Shown here one piece after another: positions 26,701-41,700 of a DNA stretch of 64,000 nt. Position 1 is the stretch's first letter. Every line of letters starts with the position of its first letter. This DNA is from Cladocopium goreaui (Eukaryota > Sar > Dinophyceae > Suessiales > Symbiodiniaceae): the NCBI GenBank assembly GCA_947184155.2, contig CAMXCT020006748.1:287485-351484 (forward strand). Direction: 5' to 3'. Under the pieces are notes generated by a model, which worked only from the letters and a program-made list of their open reading frames with translations, had not been told where the DNA came from and made no database searches. A program made the translations under genes and the position numbers.

Positions 26701-29700
26701 TTAGTTTACCAGAGGGTAGTGTTGATTGGTTTTGGCGCACGCATGACTGTGTGTGGTCAGCAGATGTGCATATTCCCTCCAGTTTGCTTTGGACCTTTAG
26801 TATCCTCTGGTGCTGTACATAAGAGCTTCCAATGGACATTTAGGAAAGAATCAATTATAGAAACACTAAATCAAACGATGATTATCAACACATCAAAACA
26901 GTAGGATGTTCGTATGTATGCAGTTATATTATATATATATATATAACTAGATTTACATTATACTTATATATATATATAATCATATCTGGGTGGTGGTTTG
27001 GAACATTTTTCCCATCTATTGGGAGTGTCATCATCCCAACTGACTTTCATATTTTTCAGGGGGGTAGGTATACCACCAACCAGATACTCATATATATTTA
27101 CCTCATTGGAAATATCACTCCTCCATCTATTTCTTGCGCCGGAGAAACCACGGCAGCCATCAAGGCTGGACGCAGAGAACCCGGGAGATCAGGGTGGCGA
27201 TGCGGATGACGCAGGCGGAGCGGATCAGGGACGCGTTTTGGAATTTAGTGATGACCCCTAAAATGTTTGAGAGTCTAAATGTTTATATATATATGTATAT
27301 ATATATTAGTGGAGGGAATGATTATACATATATATATAGATATAGATATGGTTATGTTATATTTATATATATATATATATATAGACATGTGTGTATGCAT
27401 AAGATATTTGCAGATATACGTGAATTCTAAACCCTGTTAAATCCATTTATTACAATAGTATTGGGATCAATCACCTCACGCAATGTTTCTTTGGTGGCAA
27501 TTTCCATTGTCTTCACTCTCCGAACCCAAACGGAAAGTAACGGAAATGGCTTGCCCCAGTGCAGGTGAACCTTGGGTTTGGTTTGTTGAATGATTCTTCA
27601 GCCAGTCATTTTATGAATTGTTTATACCACCTATTTATGGTGATTTTGGGGATCGTTTATTATTGTTTTAATTTTACAGTAGTTACCCACATTATTCTGA
27701 TTCCATCCAAATCCATGAGGCAACTCAAGTCCAAAAACAGCCGACTGTTTTTGGCATCAAATCCATCAGAACGGTCAAAGTAGCACCATTGTGGGGCAAA
27801 TACGACCTCTTCTAGGTAACCGCAGAGTCTCATTCGGATGATTACAGTAAATGGAAAAACATCCGGATCATTTGATGGATAAAACATGATACAACCATGG
27901 TTTCTGCTTCAGATTTCCATTGAGAACCCCATGAATTAACTCCCATGAAATCCCACTGTTATTTCCTGTTGTATCCCCGTTAACTCTCCATGTTCAGCGG
28001 TTGGTTCCGAAGCACCTTCGGGGCTTAGACGCATCGTGAAGCAACCGCCGCGGAGCAGGTGCTGCGGCCCCGGATGACGATCGCCAAGGGGAGCACACGG
28101 CGCAGTGACGCGACCGAAGAGATGTCATCTTGGAGTAGATACTGTGGATGGTTGCGAAATTCTGCACCAGTTAATTAGATGGTTTATCCCATTATTATTT
28201 ATCCCATTAGTTAATAGATGGTTTATCCCATTATAATAGGGTTTCAACCATCCTTTTGGTGGTGCAGGATTTCGCTGGCCCATCCACAGATGGGGGTTCC
28301 ATAAATGGATCACTGGATTGGTTGGATGATTTAGGACACCTCCAAATGTCAGATAGGAAGATGTGTGAAAATCCATCGTGTTTCTACTTCAGGATTGTTA
28401 TATTATATGCATTTTTCATCATTTTTCAAGATGGCAATTCATGTTGTATCATCTTTCAAAAAGCATCGTTAGCAAATAACTTTCGGGAAGCAAAAAAAGA
28501 CTAGGCATGGTACTTGCTGGGTAGTTGCTTGATTACTAGGTTTCTTGTGGGTTTGTGTGAAAGATCATGGTACCCCCAAATCCATGGTTTTTGTGATCAT
28601 TTTCCACATTTGAAAAACACCATGGTTTGGGGTAGACCCCATTTGAAAAACACATCGACCTGAGCAAAATCTAGAAAATAATATAAACACTCAACGTGAA
28701 TGTAGATCATTTTAAGAGGGGCTCTCCCAGTGTTTGTTGTCCATGTTGTTCTGTCAAGGCAGCCGGAACCTTGGGTGGGTACGTGATTAGCCATGTCTCC
28801 ATACAAACACTAATAGTGACTCAACACCTTTCAACCAACAAAAAAGTACAAATCATCCATTTGAGGCTCAGCAACCAAGTCATACACAAGTCCGCATAGC
28901 TGGCCCTATGCTATGGCAACAGCCTACCAAAATCTCAATATCCCAATAGTAGTTATATATATATACATATATACCCTCTGGTTATTTAACAGTTAGCCAT
29001 GGAAAATCACCATTTTTATAGCCAGGTAAACCATCTATTTCTATGGGACACCCATACCATGGAGATATGGACCCTGTCCGACGTCCCAGGATTTTGGACC
29101 TCCCATCACCATGGAGTGAGCGTCCAGACATTCCACGGGAGAGGTTCCATGCGCGCTGCTACCAGGGAGTGCCTTAGCCTAGCCTTGTCCCATGGGAGCC
29201 ATGGGGGGAGCAGCAGAAATCCCAGCCATTTTGCTGTGAAAGCCTCATGGTCTTTGGCACGTTTCGACCCATCATTACCCATGTGGATTGCATATGATTG
29301 CATAAAAATCATCAATTCGTACTGCATACAGATACAAGAATTTTGGTGGCAGTAGCAAAAGCAGCCTAGAGTTTTGGACATGACAATATGGAGTCTGACA
29401 GTGCTGGGCTTTGGACGACGTTGTTCCCCAGATTGTTCTTACGATATGTTTATTTCGGATTCTTCATGCCTACTTGCACTTGCCCACGGGCCCGAGAATA
29501 AAAGTGATTGCTACGAGGGAATTTCACAGCGAAAGTGCTGAATAATGCTTCCATTTTTTTGTGAGCCCTATATTAAAATATCATCGGTAGCTATTTGAAC
29601 GGAATCGAAGCAAGCCAAAAAGTTTATACAAGGCTGTGACGGTGACCAACGAAAAAAAACCTGGAGTTGAGTTGGGGATAGCAGTTGATGTTTGCTCTTT

Positions 29701-32700
29701 TCGTACAGACATGTGGCACCTTTAAAAACGGTGATTGTCCATTGCTAAATATGTTGAATATGTTCAGTAATAAAAGGTAGACAGATCTTGTTGGATGTTG
29801 CTGATGAAGGAACTTGGCACTCCTTTCACACATACTTGGAACTCGTTCGGATTCCAGTTGGATTATGAGATTCCGAGGGGGTAGTTGCACTTGAAGCAGA
29901 TGCGGCTGAAGAAAGTTGGGGAAACCCTTAGCCTTCAAGACAGAAATGTCGGTCCGGGTGCCAATATGATTGCATGGGCATGCCAAATACCTGCAGTATA
30001 TGGGATACATATATATATATACAATATATAATATATATATATAGGGATTCTCGTTCTGCATAGGTCGCCCCATGCCAGCTATGCTTTCCTTTAGGAAAAG
30101 ACCATCTTCTATCACAAGTGCAAAGTGGAGCAGTACGCGCCCTACACTCAAGACGATGGCCTGGTCCAGCGGATTACCCTCTACAAGGATGGGCTTGGAT
30201 GGGCACGATGGATTCATTGGATTGCCCCCGGGAAACGTTGAAAAAGTTTGCTATTGAAAATTGCCTTTTATAGTTGATTTACCCATTAAAAACGGTGATT
30301 TTCCATAGCTATGTTAGTTTTATCCGAGGGTAGTACTGTTGGGAAAATGCTGGGAAAAAACATGTTTTGTGTTCGGCAATCGGCAAACACTTCAAATTTC
30401 AGCTCATCCAATGACTCCAGTGCCATGTGAGCATGATTTGTACTGCTGAGATCCCGGCAAAGGGTAGAAAAGGGTGGTTTAAAAAGAAAGGTGTTCGAGG
30501 TTGCCGAAGGAGTTTTATGACACTTGCAGTCTTTGAAAGGGATGTGCACCTCAGAGTTAGATCGGTACCATCGGGATCATAGGGTTGTCTCAGAGAGACC
30601 ATGGTATGATACTGTAATGATTTCGATCCTGGTGCTTGGGTGTCCGTCAAGTTCAGCAAATAGTTTCAACGTTTCAACCGTGGCTTGAGAAGTCATCTAG
30701 ATATTATTTTAGGTCGATGATTTGCTTGTATACGTGTTTTTGGACCCCATTGAGCCTTGAGCATGATGGCTATCCCTATCAATTTAATCTTATATAATTA
30801 TATATAAATATATATATATACATATATATTAAACAGCCCTGCTTTTGGGCAGATCTCACCCTGCAGATGGTGGAACTCACAAAATATGACAATGGTCAGG
30901 AAAATCATCTTACAAATCCATAGCCAGAAGAGCTTGCCAACCCCGGCAATCCCCGGCCCCAGCACAGGACGTGCGACGCCAAATTCCATTGGAGATCCGA
31001 GAGCGGTTCAAACACCGCAAGGATGCCAGGGGGACCTCCAGTTGGAAGCAACGTGAGGATTTCACCAACCAAAAATTGAGGATTTGACACGCAAAAATTT
31101 GGATCTCACTGGCAGTCAGTCGAAATTTAGCCAGCAAAAATGGGAACATAACCACAAATCATAAGTGGAGTAGATTATGTGGTTCTGTGACTGAGCAAAC
31201 ATGACAATTGTACAAACCAAAATTTGGATGAAATCGGCAAACGTTCTAGGATTTCGACCAAACATATCGGCCAAACGCAAATTATCAGTAATGTGGATTC
31301 ACCCATAATAAGTGATTTTGATCGGTGACCTTCTTCGGTCCAGTAAACCATCCATTTGTTTGGGATCAATCATAGCCAGGGCAATAGAGAGGGAGAGAGA
31401 GAGAGACAGAGACAGAGAACCTCCAAAATCATCCAAAATCATCCAAAATTCATGAGATTCCCTTTCCATGAAAAAAATAGGTCCTTTGTATGTGTGATTT
31501 ATTTTGGCTGAGAACCAGCAACGGTAAATCCATGTGAAACCTCCATGTTGGGACGGACGTGAAATTTTAGGCCATGCTGATGAGCTGATTGGTCAATGCA
31601 CTGATTCCGGAAATGTTCCGGGAAACCATATATAAATTCTATTAGAGCGGATATAAACTGGTGTCAAAGGTTTTACCTTCCATCTAACTTTGGATACAAT
31701 TTACTCGTTTGTTTTTTTTTTCGACGGGTCGTTTGCTTGGCTCTAGGGCCCTGGGGGTTAAGGGCAAGCACTTTCGGCGCCTGGGTGCGGCAGTTTGCTT
31801 ACAGAGACTTACGGGCCATTTATTGCTCAACGTCGCACACTTTCATGAAACGTCCGAAAAAGGCAAATCCTGCCCCACACAACTACAATAAATGACTCAC
31901 AGCGACTACAGTATCTAAACGATTCTAAACTCACATGCCGTGGTTTGATCAATTGATTCGGCCTCCTGGCTGGCCAGATCTCCCATTCGGCTGCCACCCA
32001 ATCAGGACAAGCTGATTGAGCGAAAGCGTCGGCCCATGCAAAACGCTTCTTGGCGAGAGATTAGCCACAGAGATAAAAAGAAGACAATTATTATACATGA
32101 ATGTAATCATCAAAAATTGGGATCTACAAAAGGGAATCTACATGGATTTAACATGGAATTGAATAAGATTTGGGCCACAACATGATATATGATGGAAACA
32201 CAATGGATATCATTGGGTGCTTGGTGGGTCGATGACATCAGTGTTATTGGTTGCTGTCAGCATCCTCCTGGAGCATCTTAGGAGTTTTTTGGGCATGGCA
32301 CCCCTGAAAAAGAGTTGACGGACCAATCTTGGAACCTCAGGGTTAAAGATGTTTGTTTAGATGTAAGATGTATTAAATAGGTTTAAATAGTACTAAGTAA
32401 CCGGCATCACCAGGCTTCATGTGTCTCCGTGATGGGACTCGTATTTTGATGAGCTTAGCAGTTTTTAGATGGACAATGACTCGTTGTTCCGAATAAAAAC
32501 GAAAAAGACAATTTTTAGATCTCAAAAAACTGGACTCCACACATTCCATGGAATGATGGGAAACTACACCATAACTTGGTGGTTTTTAGTGGCTTCATTC
32601 TCTCCCATTGACATCCCAATGGCCTCCAGGAGACGATCGAGCGCTTCCTCCCGGGACGGCCCTCCACGAGTGCCACTGTGGGCGGTGCACTCAAGGAGTT

Positions 32701-35700
32701 CCGCGAGGCGGTTCAAAGTGGTGTTCAGCAACATCAGGTTTCACTGGGGCATATTGAATCAATAAAATGAATGATCAATTGTCAATTGTAAAAAAATATC
32801 ATAAGTTTAATGTATATATATATATGTATGTATACATCTAAGGCATTCTTGAGGCATTATCTCATTTGTGTTCCTGATTCATTTCTTTTTGAGAATGGGA
32901 GGATGATCCCTCTTGATCATATCCTTGAGAGTGGGGATCTACCAGTCGGTTACTGTAAACTAATGTTGTTTTTGTTTTCAAGCATTAAATATGGCAAACT
33001 TTAAGGGGTAGTGTAAAATGAGGATTATCAGGGGATGGAATGGGGGGCACGATTTTCAGGCGCATCTATCTGAATTGTTATGTCCACCTGGTTACTCCAC
33101 CAGTTCCGGAATCTATATACTGAGAATATGTTTTTTGGAGGGGCCACCTTGAGCAAATCCAGGTAGGTGGCAATGGCTTAGTTTTTTGAAGTTTTTGACC
33201 ATTTAATTTTATATAAATCAGGGAAGCTCCCCTACCCAGCTGAGAAACACAGAGATAGAAAGGGACATATGTGTTTTCCCGTTGGTTGTGCTGGTACAGT
33301 AAATGGTCTCAAACCGACACCTCAAGGACATCATTGCTTTCATTCTAAAAAAATGCCGACAGATTTATGAATCAACAACCCCTTCCGAAATCATTCCCTT
33401 TCTCCCCCTGACATCAATATATACACAACACAAAAGCCGGAGTGCTCAGCCCACAATCTCCCCCTGCGCTTTCCTAGGGTGGAGTTGCGGAGCCCATCCC
33501 ATGCGACTAGCCTGTGGTATTTTTCTTTTACCAAGGTATATGAAATCGGGTTTACCCTATGATATTGTGCAGGCACATCCCACCCAGCCACCATTCCCAG
33601 ACTTGGTTGATGGGAAAATTGACCGGACCCCCCCTGTATTTGAGGGTTAAAACTCCATGGTGTCCGGTAGATTCCCAAGAAAAAGCCACCCATTGACGGC
33701 CACCATGCGGCAGATTAGTGCCCTGAGCCGTGAACTGATCTTCTACAAGTCGCGCTTAGATGGCCTGGTGCGTTCCGTGGAGATCATTGGCAGGTCGGGG
33801 TGGTCCTCAGCTGGTGAATCGAATTGAAATCCTGGCATCTTGTAGATGAGGCCCCGTAAACAGCTGCAAAGAACCCCCATTTGCAGATATAACTATCATA
33901 AATTCATATAAATTCTGGTGTAACAAAGGTTACAAACCAAATATGAAGCCAATTTTTCTATCCCAATCCCCATGATGTGATGTGATTTGCTGGTGAAATC
34001 CCAACTTTTCGGGTTCAGATTGGCAGGAAGATGTTCGAATACTTCGAGGATCGGGATGACCGCTTGATCTACCACTCAGTGCCTTGGTGGCGGCCTACAG
34101 GGTATAGTTGTATGATGTTGGATGCGGGTGATGAAACCATGTCAAAGCCACAAAAAGATATGGAAAACACCTGGAGAGAAATAGGAAAGTGATGGAAAGT
34201 GAAGAGTAACATCCCACTAAGTGTCGCTGAAGTAGGAACATATGTGATATTACAGGTATATCTTTTCGACGTTTTGACTCAAATTAATACTTTTGAAGGC
34301 TGGCCCAGGCTGGAAGTGAGTGATCCTTCGGAAGGTAGGCATTGCCTGATAGCGATGCTTGATTTCGTCAGTTTGGCTGCTGAATCCCAATAAAACAATC
34401 CCCGTGAATTGTAGTGAACTATTTGCTATTGATTCATATTCAATCATATTCATATATGTTATATATATATATATCTATCTATGTGATCATATATATATAT
34501 ATATATCCATCTAGTTGTTGGATATCTGATATCATGTCCCATTGCATCTTCATCTTTGGTGGTTGAATTCCCCAGGTGACACTGGATCCCACGGCCTTGA
34601 TGAATGGCACGCTGCGGAACAACACCAAGAACAAGGTGCAACGTTCGTTCGTTGATACATTTCATTGGCATAGTTGATAATGGTTGACATACTGTATATA
34701 CACATGTATATAGTATAGTATGGGATGGTATAGTATAGCATAGTAAGGCATAGTATAACAGTATAACATGTATAGATGTGTGCGTTAGATCATGATGTCC
34801 CGCAGTTCTTACACAAGTTCCACCCTCATTTCCGCTTGCGGCTCGCCCTTCCTTTGGATAGGACACCTACACCGTGGATTCGGTGGGTGAAGTGCCAATC
34901 AAGAAGATGACAGAGAAGTTCCGCCGCAATCCCGAGGTGGCTCCCAGAAATGTGGATTGAACTGGTTGGAAAAATGTTTGGATCATGGTGGATCACAATC
35001 AACTGGATCACGAAGTAAAAATTTGAATTGAACGTTTGAAGTTAATGGATGTAGCCAAGCCAAGAAAAAGGGAGTTCACGAATGCATCTTGGATTATGGG
35101 ATTTCAGGGGATTTAAAGTTTAAACCAGCAAGGTGGGGTTAATCAGACAAAAAGCGGATATGCGGATTTACTGGGCACAACCAAGAATATGATACACGGC
35201 TGTGTTTGAAAATGACGACCAGCCACCCAAAAAGACCATTCTATACAAGGGAAATATAATGATAAACTGTCGGATCTCCCGATGCCTTAATTTTGTCAGA
35301 CATGCTGGGCCTTATGTTTTTGATCCTTCTCCTGAAAACTCACAAGGGGAAAATTGCAGACAATCATATTTTCCCAGTGGGTTTCTGGTCATGGCTTTCA
35401 TGTGATTTTCACAGGTATACGCACGGGCTTTAAATTCTGTGAAGCTGATTTTTTGGGGATCTTGAATCCATTTGGACGACTCTTTCCCATGTTCGCCGCA
35501 ACCCTGACGTTTCTCCATGCTGATACCGCATATGCCAAATCCCTGCGCAGGGCTAGCCTTTTTTTCATATGTTCAAAACAATAAACCCTAAAACCCTAAA
35601 AACCTAAGCCCCGAAACCCTAAATCCTGAAACCTAAAGATCCTGAAGTCAAAATCGCTGCGCACAGCCAGTGTTTTCGTTCATCCTCTTGTGACAAGTAT

Positions 35701-38700
35701 GTGATACTGTCCAGGTGTGTTTTGCGGATATGGAGAAACGTCCGGGTTGGGGTGAACATGTTTGATATGTATGTGGAGGGACTCAATCATTTGATCTTTC
35801 CGAGATGGAATTGAACCATTAAAAGTACGTTCCTTGATGGGTTTATTTTGGAGGGTTATACTAACTGCTTTATTGGAGTTATAAGTGATAACCCGTGATA
35901 GGAATATGTTCTAACCAACAAGTATAATGGGATGGAACAGGTGTATTTTTCATTGCTCAATTGGTTCTTGATCCAGAAATTGACCGCTTACAGGTTCCCG
36001 CAGACGAGGACATTGCGAAGATCAGTTTCTTGGATGGACGTTGCGGGGTGCCACTTCTATTCATATTTGCATCTGCATAACTTTCAACATGCATGAATGT
36101 ATATATTTGTATGTATATGATCATTATCATTATTATTTTATATATATATATACATATATATATTGATTATTTATTTGCTTGTTAAATGTGAGCCTATATA
36201 TATATATGTGGGTAGGTGGATAGATTGTTTTTCTATCAGAAATTTAGAATTACCTCTCTCGTGCATTTTCGACCGTTTTTCAATGTCAAAGATCCCTACC
36301 ATGGGATGAATCAAAGTCAGATGTGTTTCAAAACCAAGGTGTTTGTGGAGAGCCACAGACAACAAAACAACAAAACCTTTCAAGCCATGGAGTGAAAAGA
36401 GACCAAGCTGAAGCCTAGAGATATGAGTCTACTTAATTTTATAATATATATATATGATATAGATGAATGTAGATGTAGCATGATGTAGATACAGTTTGGA
36501 TTTTGAATTATCCCACTTTGCGTCGATGAGTTGATTTCAAGATGATCCTTATGGATCCTTTTGATACTGTGGATGGGCCAGCAAAATCCTGCACCAGTTG
36601 TATAATAGATGGTTTATCCATGTTTATCCCACTATGTATAGGGTTTCAACCATCCTTTTGGTGGTGCAGGATTTCGCTGGCCCATCCACAGTATTGTTTT
36701 CATGATTTTTGGTAATCCAAACGTGTGGTTTTCTTTCTAGAACAATTCGCCCACCAATTCCAGGATGTTGTCATCCTAGTTGCCCAGGCCCAGGGTGGAC
36801 CTATATTTTTCTCCGAGGTTTCTATCTGACGGAGCAGAGTTCCACCTCCATCTACTCATCCACTGGGAAGATCCGGGTCGACTATCACCGAGAACCTGGA
36901 TCCTTAACATTCAGAAGCTCGGCACGGACGGCACGGATGGAAAAGATGCTGGCGATCCCTTGGTTCTGTGATACCCTACGGTTATTTAACATAGCCATGG
37001 TATAGATGGCCCATAGAAATAGATGGTTTACCTATTAAAGATGGTGATTTTCCATGGCAAACTGTTAAATAACCAGATGGTATAGATGAATTATATGTGA
37101 ATTGTCCAAGCTAGAAGCCTCTTATTTAGTTCCTGGATTTCCCAGCCAGACCTGTTTGATGGCTCATGATGATCCCAACCCCTGACAACTGGGGGGTTCC
37201 ATGAAATAAACAATCCAGCTTTTGGGGATCCTCCATTTATGGAGACCCCAAGTGAAGGGGATGGGTACCAGACCCAGCCGTCCTGTCATCCTAAGGGCAA
37301 TGTATGTACCACTATGAAGATGGCAACTTGCGACGACGACCTGCGAATCTTCCACAACCAACTCAGGCGGGTTACCTTGGTGATAAGAAAATACGGGAGA
37401 ATGAAAGAAGAATGAAGTAGACACCATCAGACATGGAATTCAAACCCATTTATCATCATTTCAATGGATTTAAAGCCATCCAACTCGGATGGGAGAATTG
37501 ACCGGTTGATATTTCATGGGAAATTTAAGCAAGGTTTTTAGATAGGAATTTTAAAGTCAGAGTTGACTGGACCTGAACCACGAGCTGCGTGGGAGTTGGG
37601 TGTTCAGCTGAAATGAAATTTGCCGACAACAAATGTAAATGGAGGTTTCCATAAACGGGGGATTCCCCAAAATGGATGGTTTATAATCCTATTAACATGG
37701 ATGATTTAGGAGTACCCCCTCAATTTAGGAAAAGTCCTTAAATATTGCAGTAGAACGACCCATCTTCAGCGGCATTGCAACTTTCCTGATGTTACCCGAT
37801 TGGTTAATCCGCCAGACATGGGGAATCTACTGAGATTAGTTTTTGCTTGTATTATGTATTGCCCATCTGGATCACAAATTGAAGTCCACCCAACAATCAT
37901 CAACAATCCCCATCTCCAACTGGTTTGTTCTTCTGCAGCACGAGGCGGAAGTGCATAAGCTCCTGCAGATGCAGTCCACATGTTGGGGCACCAAACCTGG
38001 CTTCGCTGGCAGAAACGGGAAAAACTACAGAGAACAACATGAGACCCAGCTGTTTTTACCATGAAATACATGGAATTTGGTAGAGTGGCACTGCACATTT
38101 TGGTGTGGGAAGTCTGGCTTGGAACTCTCATGGGATCTGAGGTCGGGAGCGAATCACCAGTTCCCACAACAGCATCACACAGGACTGCTGGGATAGGCGG
38201 ATGTGGCATTCCTGAACCAAACGCAGAGGCAACGGTCTATGCAAAATGATGGCTTCCAGAGCAGAGTTAGGTGAAGTAAGAGAAGTTTGAGTTTTTGTGG
38301 AGCTGGCTTCCAGCTATAAGAGAGGGTAGCAAGGTATCCCGAAGGGATGTTTGCACGACTGAGGACATCCAGTTGCAAGCTGATATGATAGGCCACGCCA
38401 AACGCCTTCTGGTTGGGGTTTCAAATAAGTGGTGTTTTTCAACCATGCTTGGGATGATTGGTTGAGATGCCTAATCCTGTTTGGGATGGGTTACCAAAAC
38501 CACCAACCATTCTAAGCTTCATATATCTTCATGTGTCCAGACCTTTTAAAGCATATTATATAAAAGGTTTCGGAAGATGACAGATACCCAATATGCTCCA
38601 AGCATGCTTTTCTGCAGGCATTTCCACCAGGCATTTCCAGGTGGAAATAGCCCACCTGTATGTAAACATACCAGCACCAAGTAGCAGTCAGATCTTCCGG

Positions 38701-41700
38701 TAGGTTATATACCAGAAAGATGGCTCCCCCAGCTATGTTTGTTGGTTCATTTTCGCTCATGCAACTGCAGATATAACCACGATTCACCATCCCATCTAGT
38801 TAATTACAACTTACATGAAGTGTAAAAAACAGATGAAGAGCTATCCGGCTAAATCCCCAATTTCTGCATATGTTGGCTGTTTAGATCACCATATGTCGTT
38901 TCTCTTTAAACGTTTAAAGGCCCCGTCATTCACCGGTGAAGTCTCTTTCGGAAGGAGCTCACGGCTCGACGCAAAGACGAGATCAGCATCCGTGGCATGC
39001 GCTCAGTGGCAGCAGGGAAGAAGCGTGATCTCACGACCATCCCAGGTGGGGAACCAGATGGGAATCATATTTTGATGGGATTATAATGGGATTAATTATG
39101 ATGATTATGCCGTATGGGATTATCCCATCATAATTATGGTTCCCATATGGGATTATCCCATCTATAATGGCTGGTTGGTGGTTTCAAACATGGCTTTATG
39201 TTAATTTACCAGGGTCGTCATGTTAATTTACCAGAGTGTAGTGGGATTATGCCATATGGGATTATCCCATCATAATGGTTCCCATGAATGGGATTATTAT
39301 TATGATTATAATGATGATGGATGATGATGGGATTATGATGGGATTATGATGGGATGTAATATTGTATGGATACCAATATGGGATATACAATGGGATTATG
39401 TAATGGGATTATAATGGGATGATGATGGGATTATAATGGGATTATGCAATGGGATTATTTATTCTCACTACCATATTCATGGATACCAATGGGATTATAA
39501 TGGGATTACAATGACGGTGGGGTTTTTCATTGATGACAGAGATCCGTTCATGGATATGACTGGGATTTTTTCACGGTGTTAAAATAGTGATTAATCATGG
39601 TCAATATATAGTGGTGAACAATGGTTGATATTCATTACCCTCTGGCTATTTAACATAGCCATGGGAAATGGCCCATTTATAGAGGTTTACCGTATCAAAA
39701 ATTGTGATTTTCCATGGCTATGTTAAATAACCAGATGGTAATAAGGTTAATGATGGGAATCGGAATCAAACCAGTACATGGCCAGCTGAATTGGGAATTG
39801 GCCTTGAAACTAATTTCAAACATTACAAAATGAAGGTGTAGATACAGGTCTGATATGGTTTGTTTTTTTTGGTGATATTTGCTTCGAAATTGAAAATGAA
39901 GGATTTGATATTGAGAAAAACCAATTGCGTTCGCCTACTTGTGCCCTTTCTTGCACCATGTGTGCCCAATTTATGGCCACTTGAATGGGGAAGCGATGAT
40001 CATCAGATTCTGGGGTCCCTCATTTTCAGACCAGCCTGTTCCGAAGATCATTTGGATGGTACGTGGAAGGGACTGTTTTCTTTGTTCCAAAGATGAATGT
40101 GGTTGATTTTTCTTTGCTGGAGTGCATGGAGGGGCTTGAGAAGATGTGGAGTGCTGAATTGTATGACATGTGACATGCGTGGTTTGTGTCATGGGAATCG
40201 TGCACTAAAGGCCTGGGGTGACTGAAAAGAAATTAGGGGCAGAAAATAACACAATCATTTTCTATGGCATCATTTTTTGTTAAGTCAACGTTGTTTTGGT
40301 AGTACCTTGAGATATTTAAGAACCAGCGGGCCATCTAAATTAGTCATGTCCTGTCCCGGAAACATCATCATCTCTTTTGATGACAGGCAGCCGCGATGAT
40401 GTGCTGGAACCTTCAGTCTATGACCTGGCCCGTGAAAGCGCACGGGTGGAAGGCGAGGCGACTTTGGTGCAGGGACAGATGCTTTTGTTTGTACGGGACG
40501 AACCTGTGAAACTTAGAGATCGTTCATATTCGTTCATGTTTTTGCCTGGAAACAAGCACAAGGATCGAGGTGTTCTATGGCTTTCCCCGGAAATGGGACC
40601 AACATTAATTTGGAGGTTCTTGGAAATCCCCAAAGTTTTTCAAAAACATCACGAGATGTCTCACATCGAAAATTTTACGAGACTCTCGGGAAGGACAAGA
40701 AGAGGAGAAGCAGGAAGAGCAGACGTCCAAGGTGACATGGTCAAACGTCATGGTTGGGGATGCAGCAAACATTGGATTTGACAACAATGTTAGTAAAGCA
40801 ATAAAGAACCACCCATATGATCCTATATGTAGATGGTTTATACCACCCATAAGAATGGTAGAACTGGGGATGGGTTACTATTGCTATTGCTTTACTATAT
40901 AATATCAATATTATTTGACATGATCTCACCAACAGATATGAGCAATGTTAAACAACAACCAGAAATAGAAAGACATGATTCTCTTCATAGACCACACGTT
41001 GACGGAGAGTTACAATACAAGAATTGCACCTGCATCTCATCTTATGCCATGGTTCAAAAGTGGAGAACATAGCCTCTCTCGGGACCAGGATTTGAAGGAC
41101 AAATGATGGATCCTCTTTGGCAACATGATGTGTTTGGAAGATGACCTTCCAGCCCTGATTTTTTGAGATGTGATGAGATGTGTTTTTTGTCAACTTGGAT
41201 GATATTTCGAGTGCCATATCAGGTCTGCAAGAGTTGATTTCCATATCGTAGCCATGGGGTGTGGTGTTCACCTTTGCTGGTGTCGTTGAGGTGGACATTC
41301 TGGCGCCGTACTTGGTGGATTTTGTTAACAAGGAGCCAACCAGCAAGATGAATACAGCAATCCCTTGGCCTTATTGATACATATTGAGGCCTTATTGGTA
41401 CAAATTGAGGCAGACTACTGGGAAACTGTGGTTTGGGAAGTTTGGGATTCAGTTGTTATTTTATGTCGGGTGGTTAACAATACCATCGAGCACCTTGGTT
41501 GAGCACCTGGCAGACCTCTGGACCTGGAGCTAGCCAAAGTCTTTGGGACACTTGGAAGTAAGCTAGGCAGCTAGGGCGAGTAGATGATGAATGCCTAGGA
41601 TTAGTGATAAATAATCCTGGATCCGGAGAGTAAGTAGGTGTAAGCCTAGGGTGACTAGCACCTAGATCCCCCAAAACCTTGGAATAAATCACTGGAAAGA

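Noticed and set aside
27990..28045. A tRNA-like or hairpin RNA (ccgaagcaccttcgg with flanking pairing)
   Set aside because: No complete cloverleaf or conserved TΨC box could be drawn; the next stretch is DRC7 exon 18.
32630..32760. A possible frameshift in DRC7 exon 23, where an alternative frame (VHSRSSARRFKVVF) resembled the family
   Set aside because: The GT donor after 32710 and exon 24 (ELIFYKSRLDGL) explain the family match in phase; no frameshift is needed.
40948..41346. A 132-codon minus-strand ORF inside a DRC7 intron
   Set aside because: No recognisable motif and ordinary intron-like composition; probably a chance frame.
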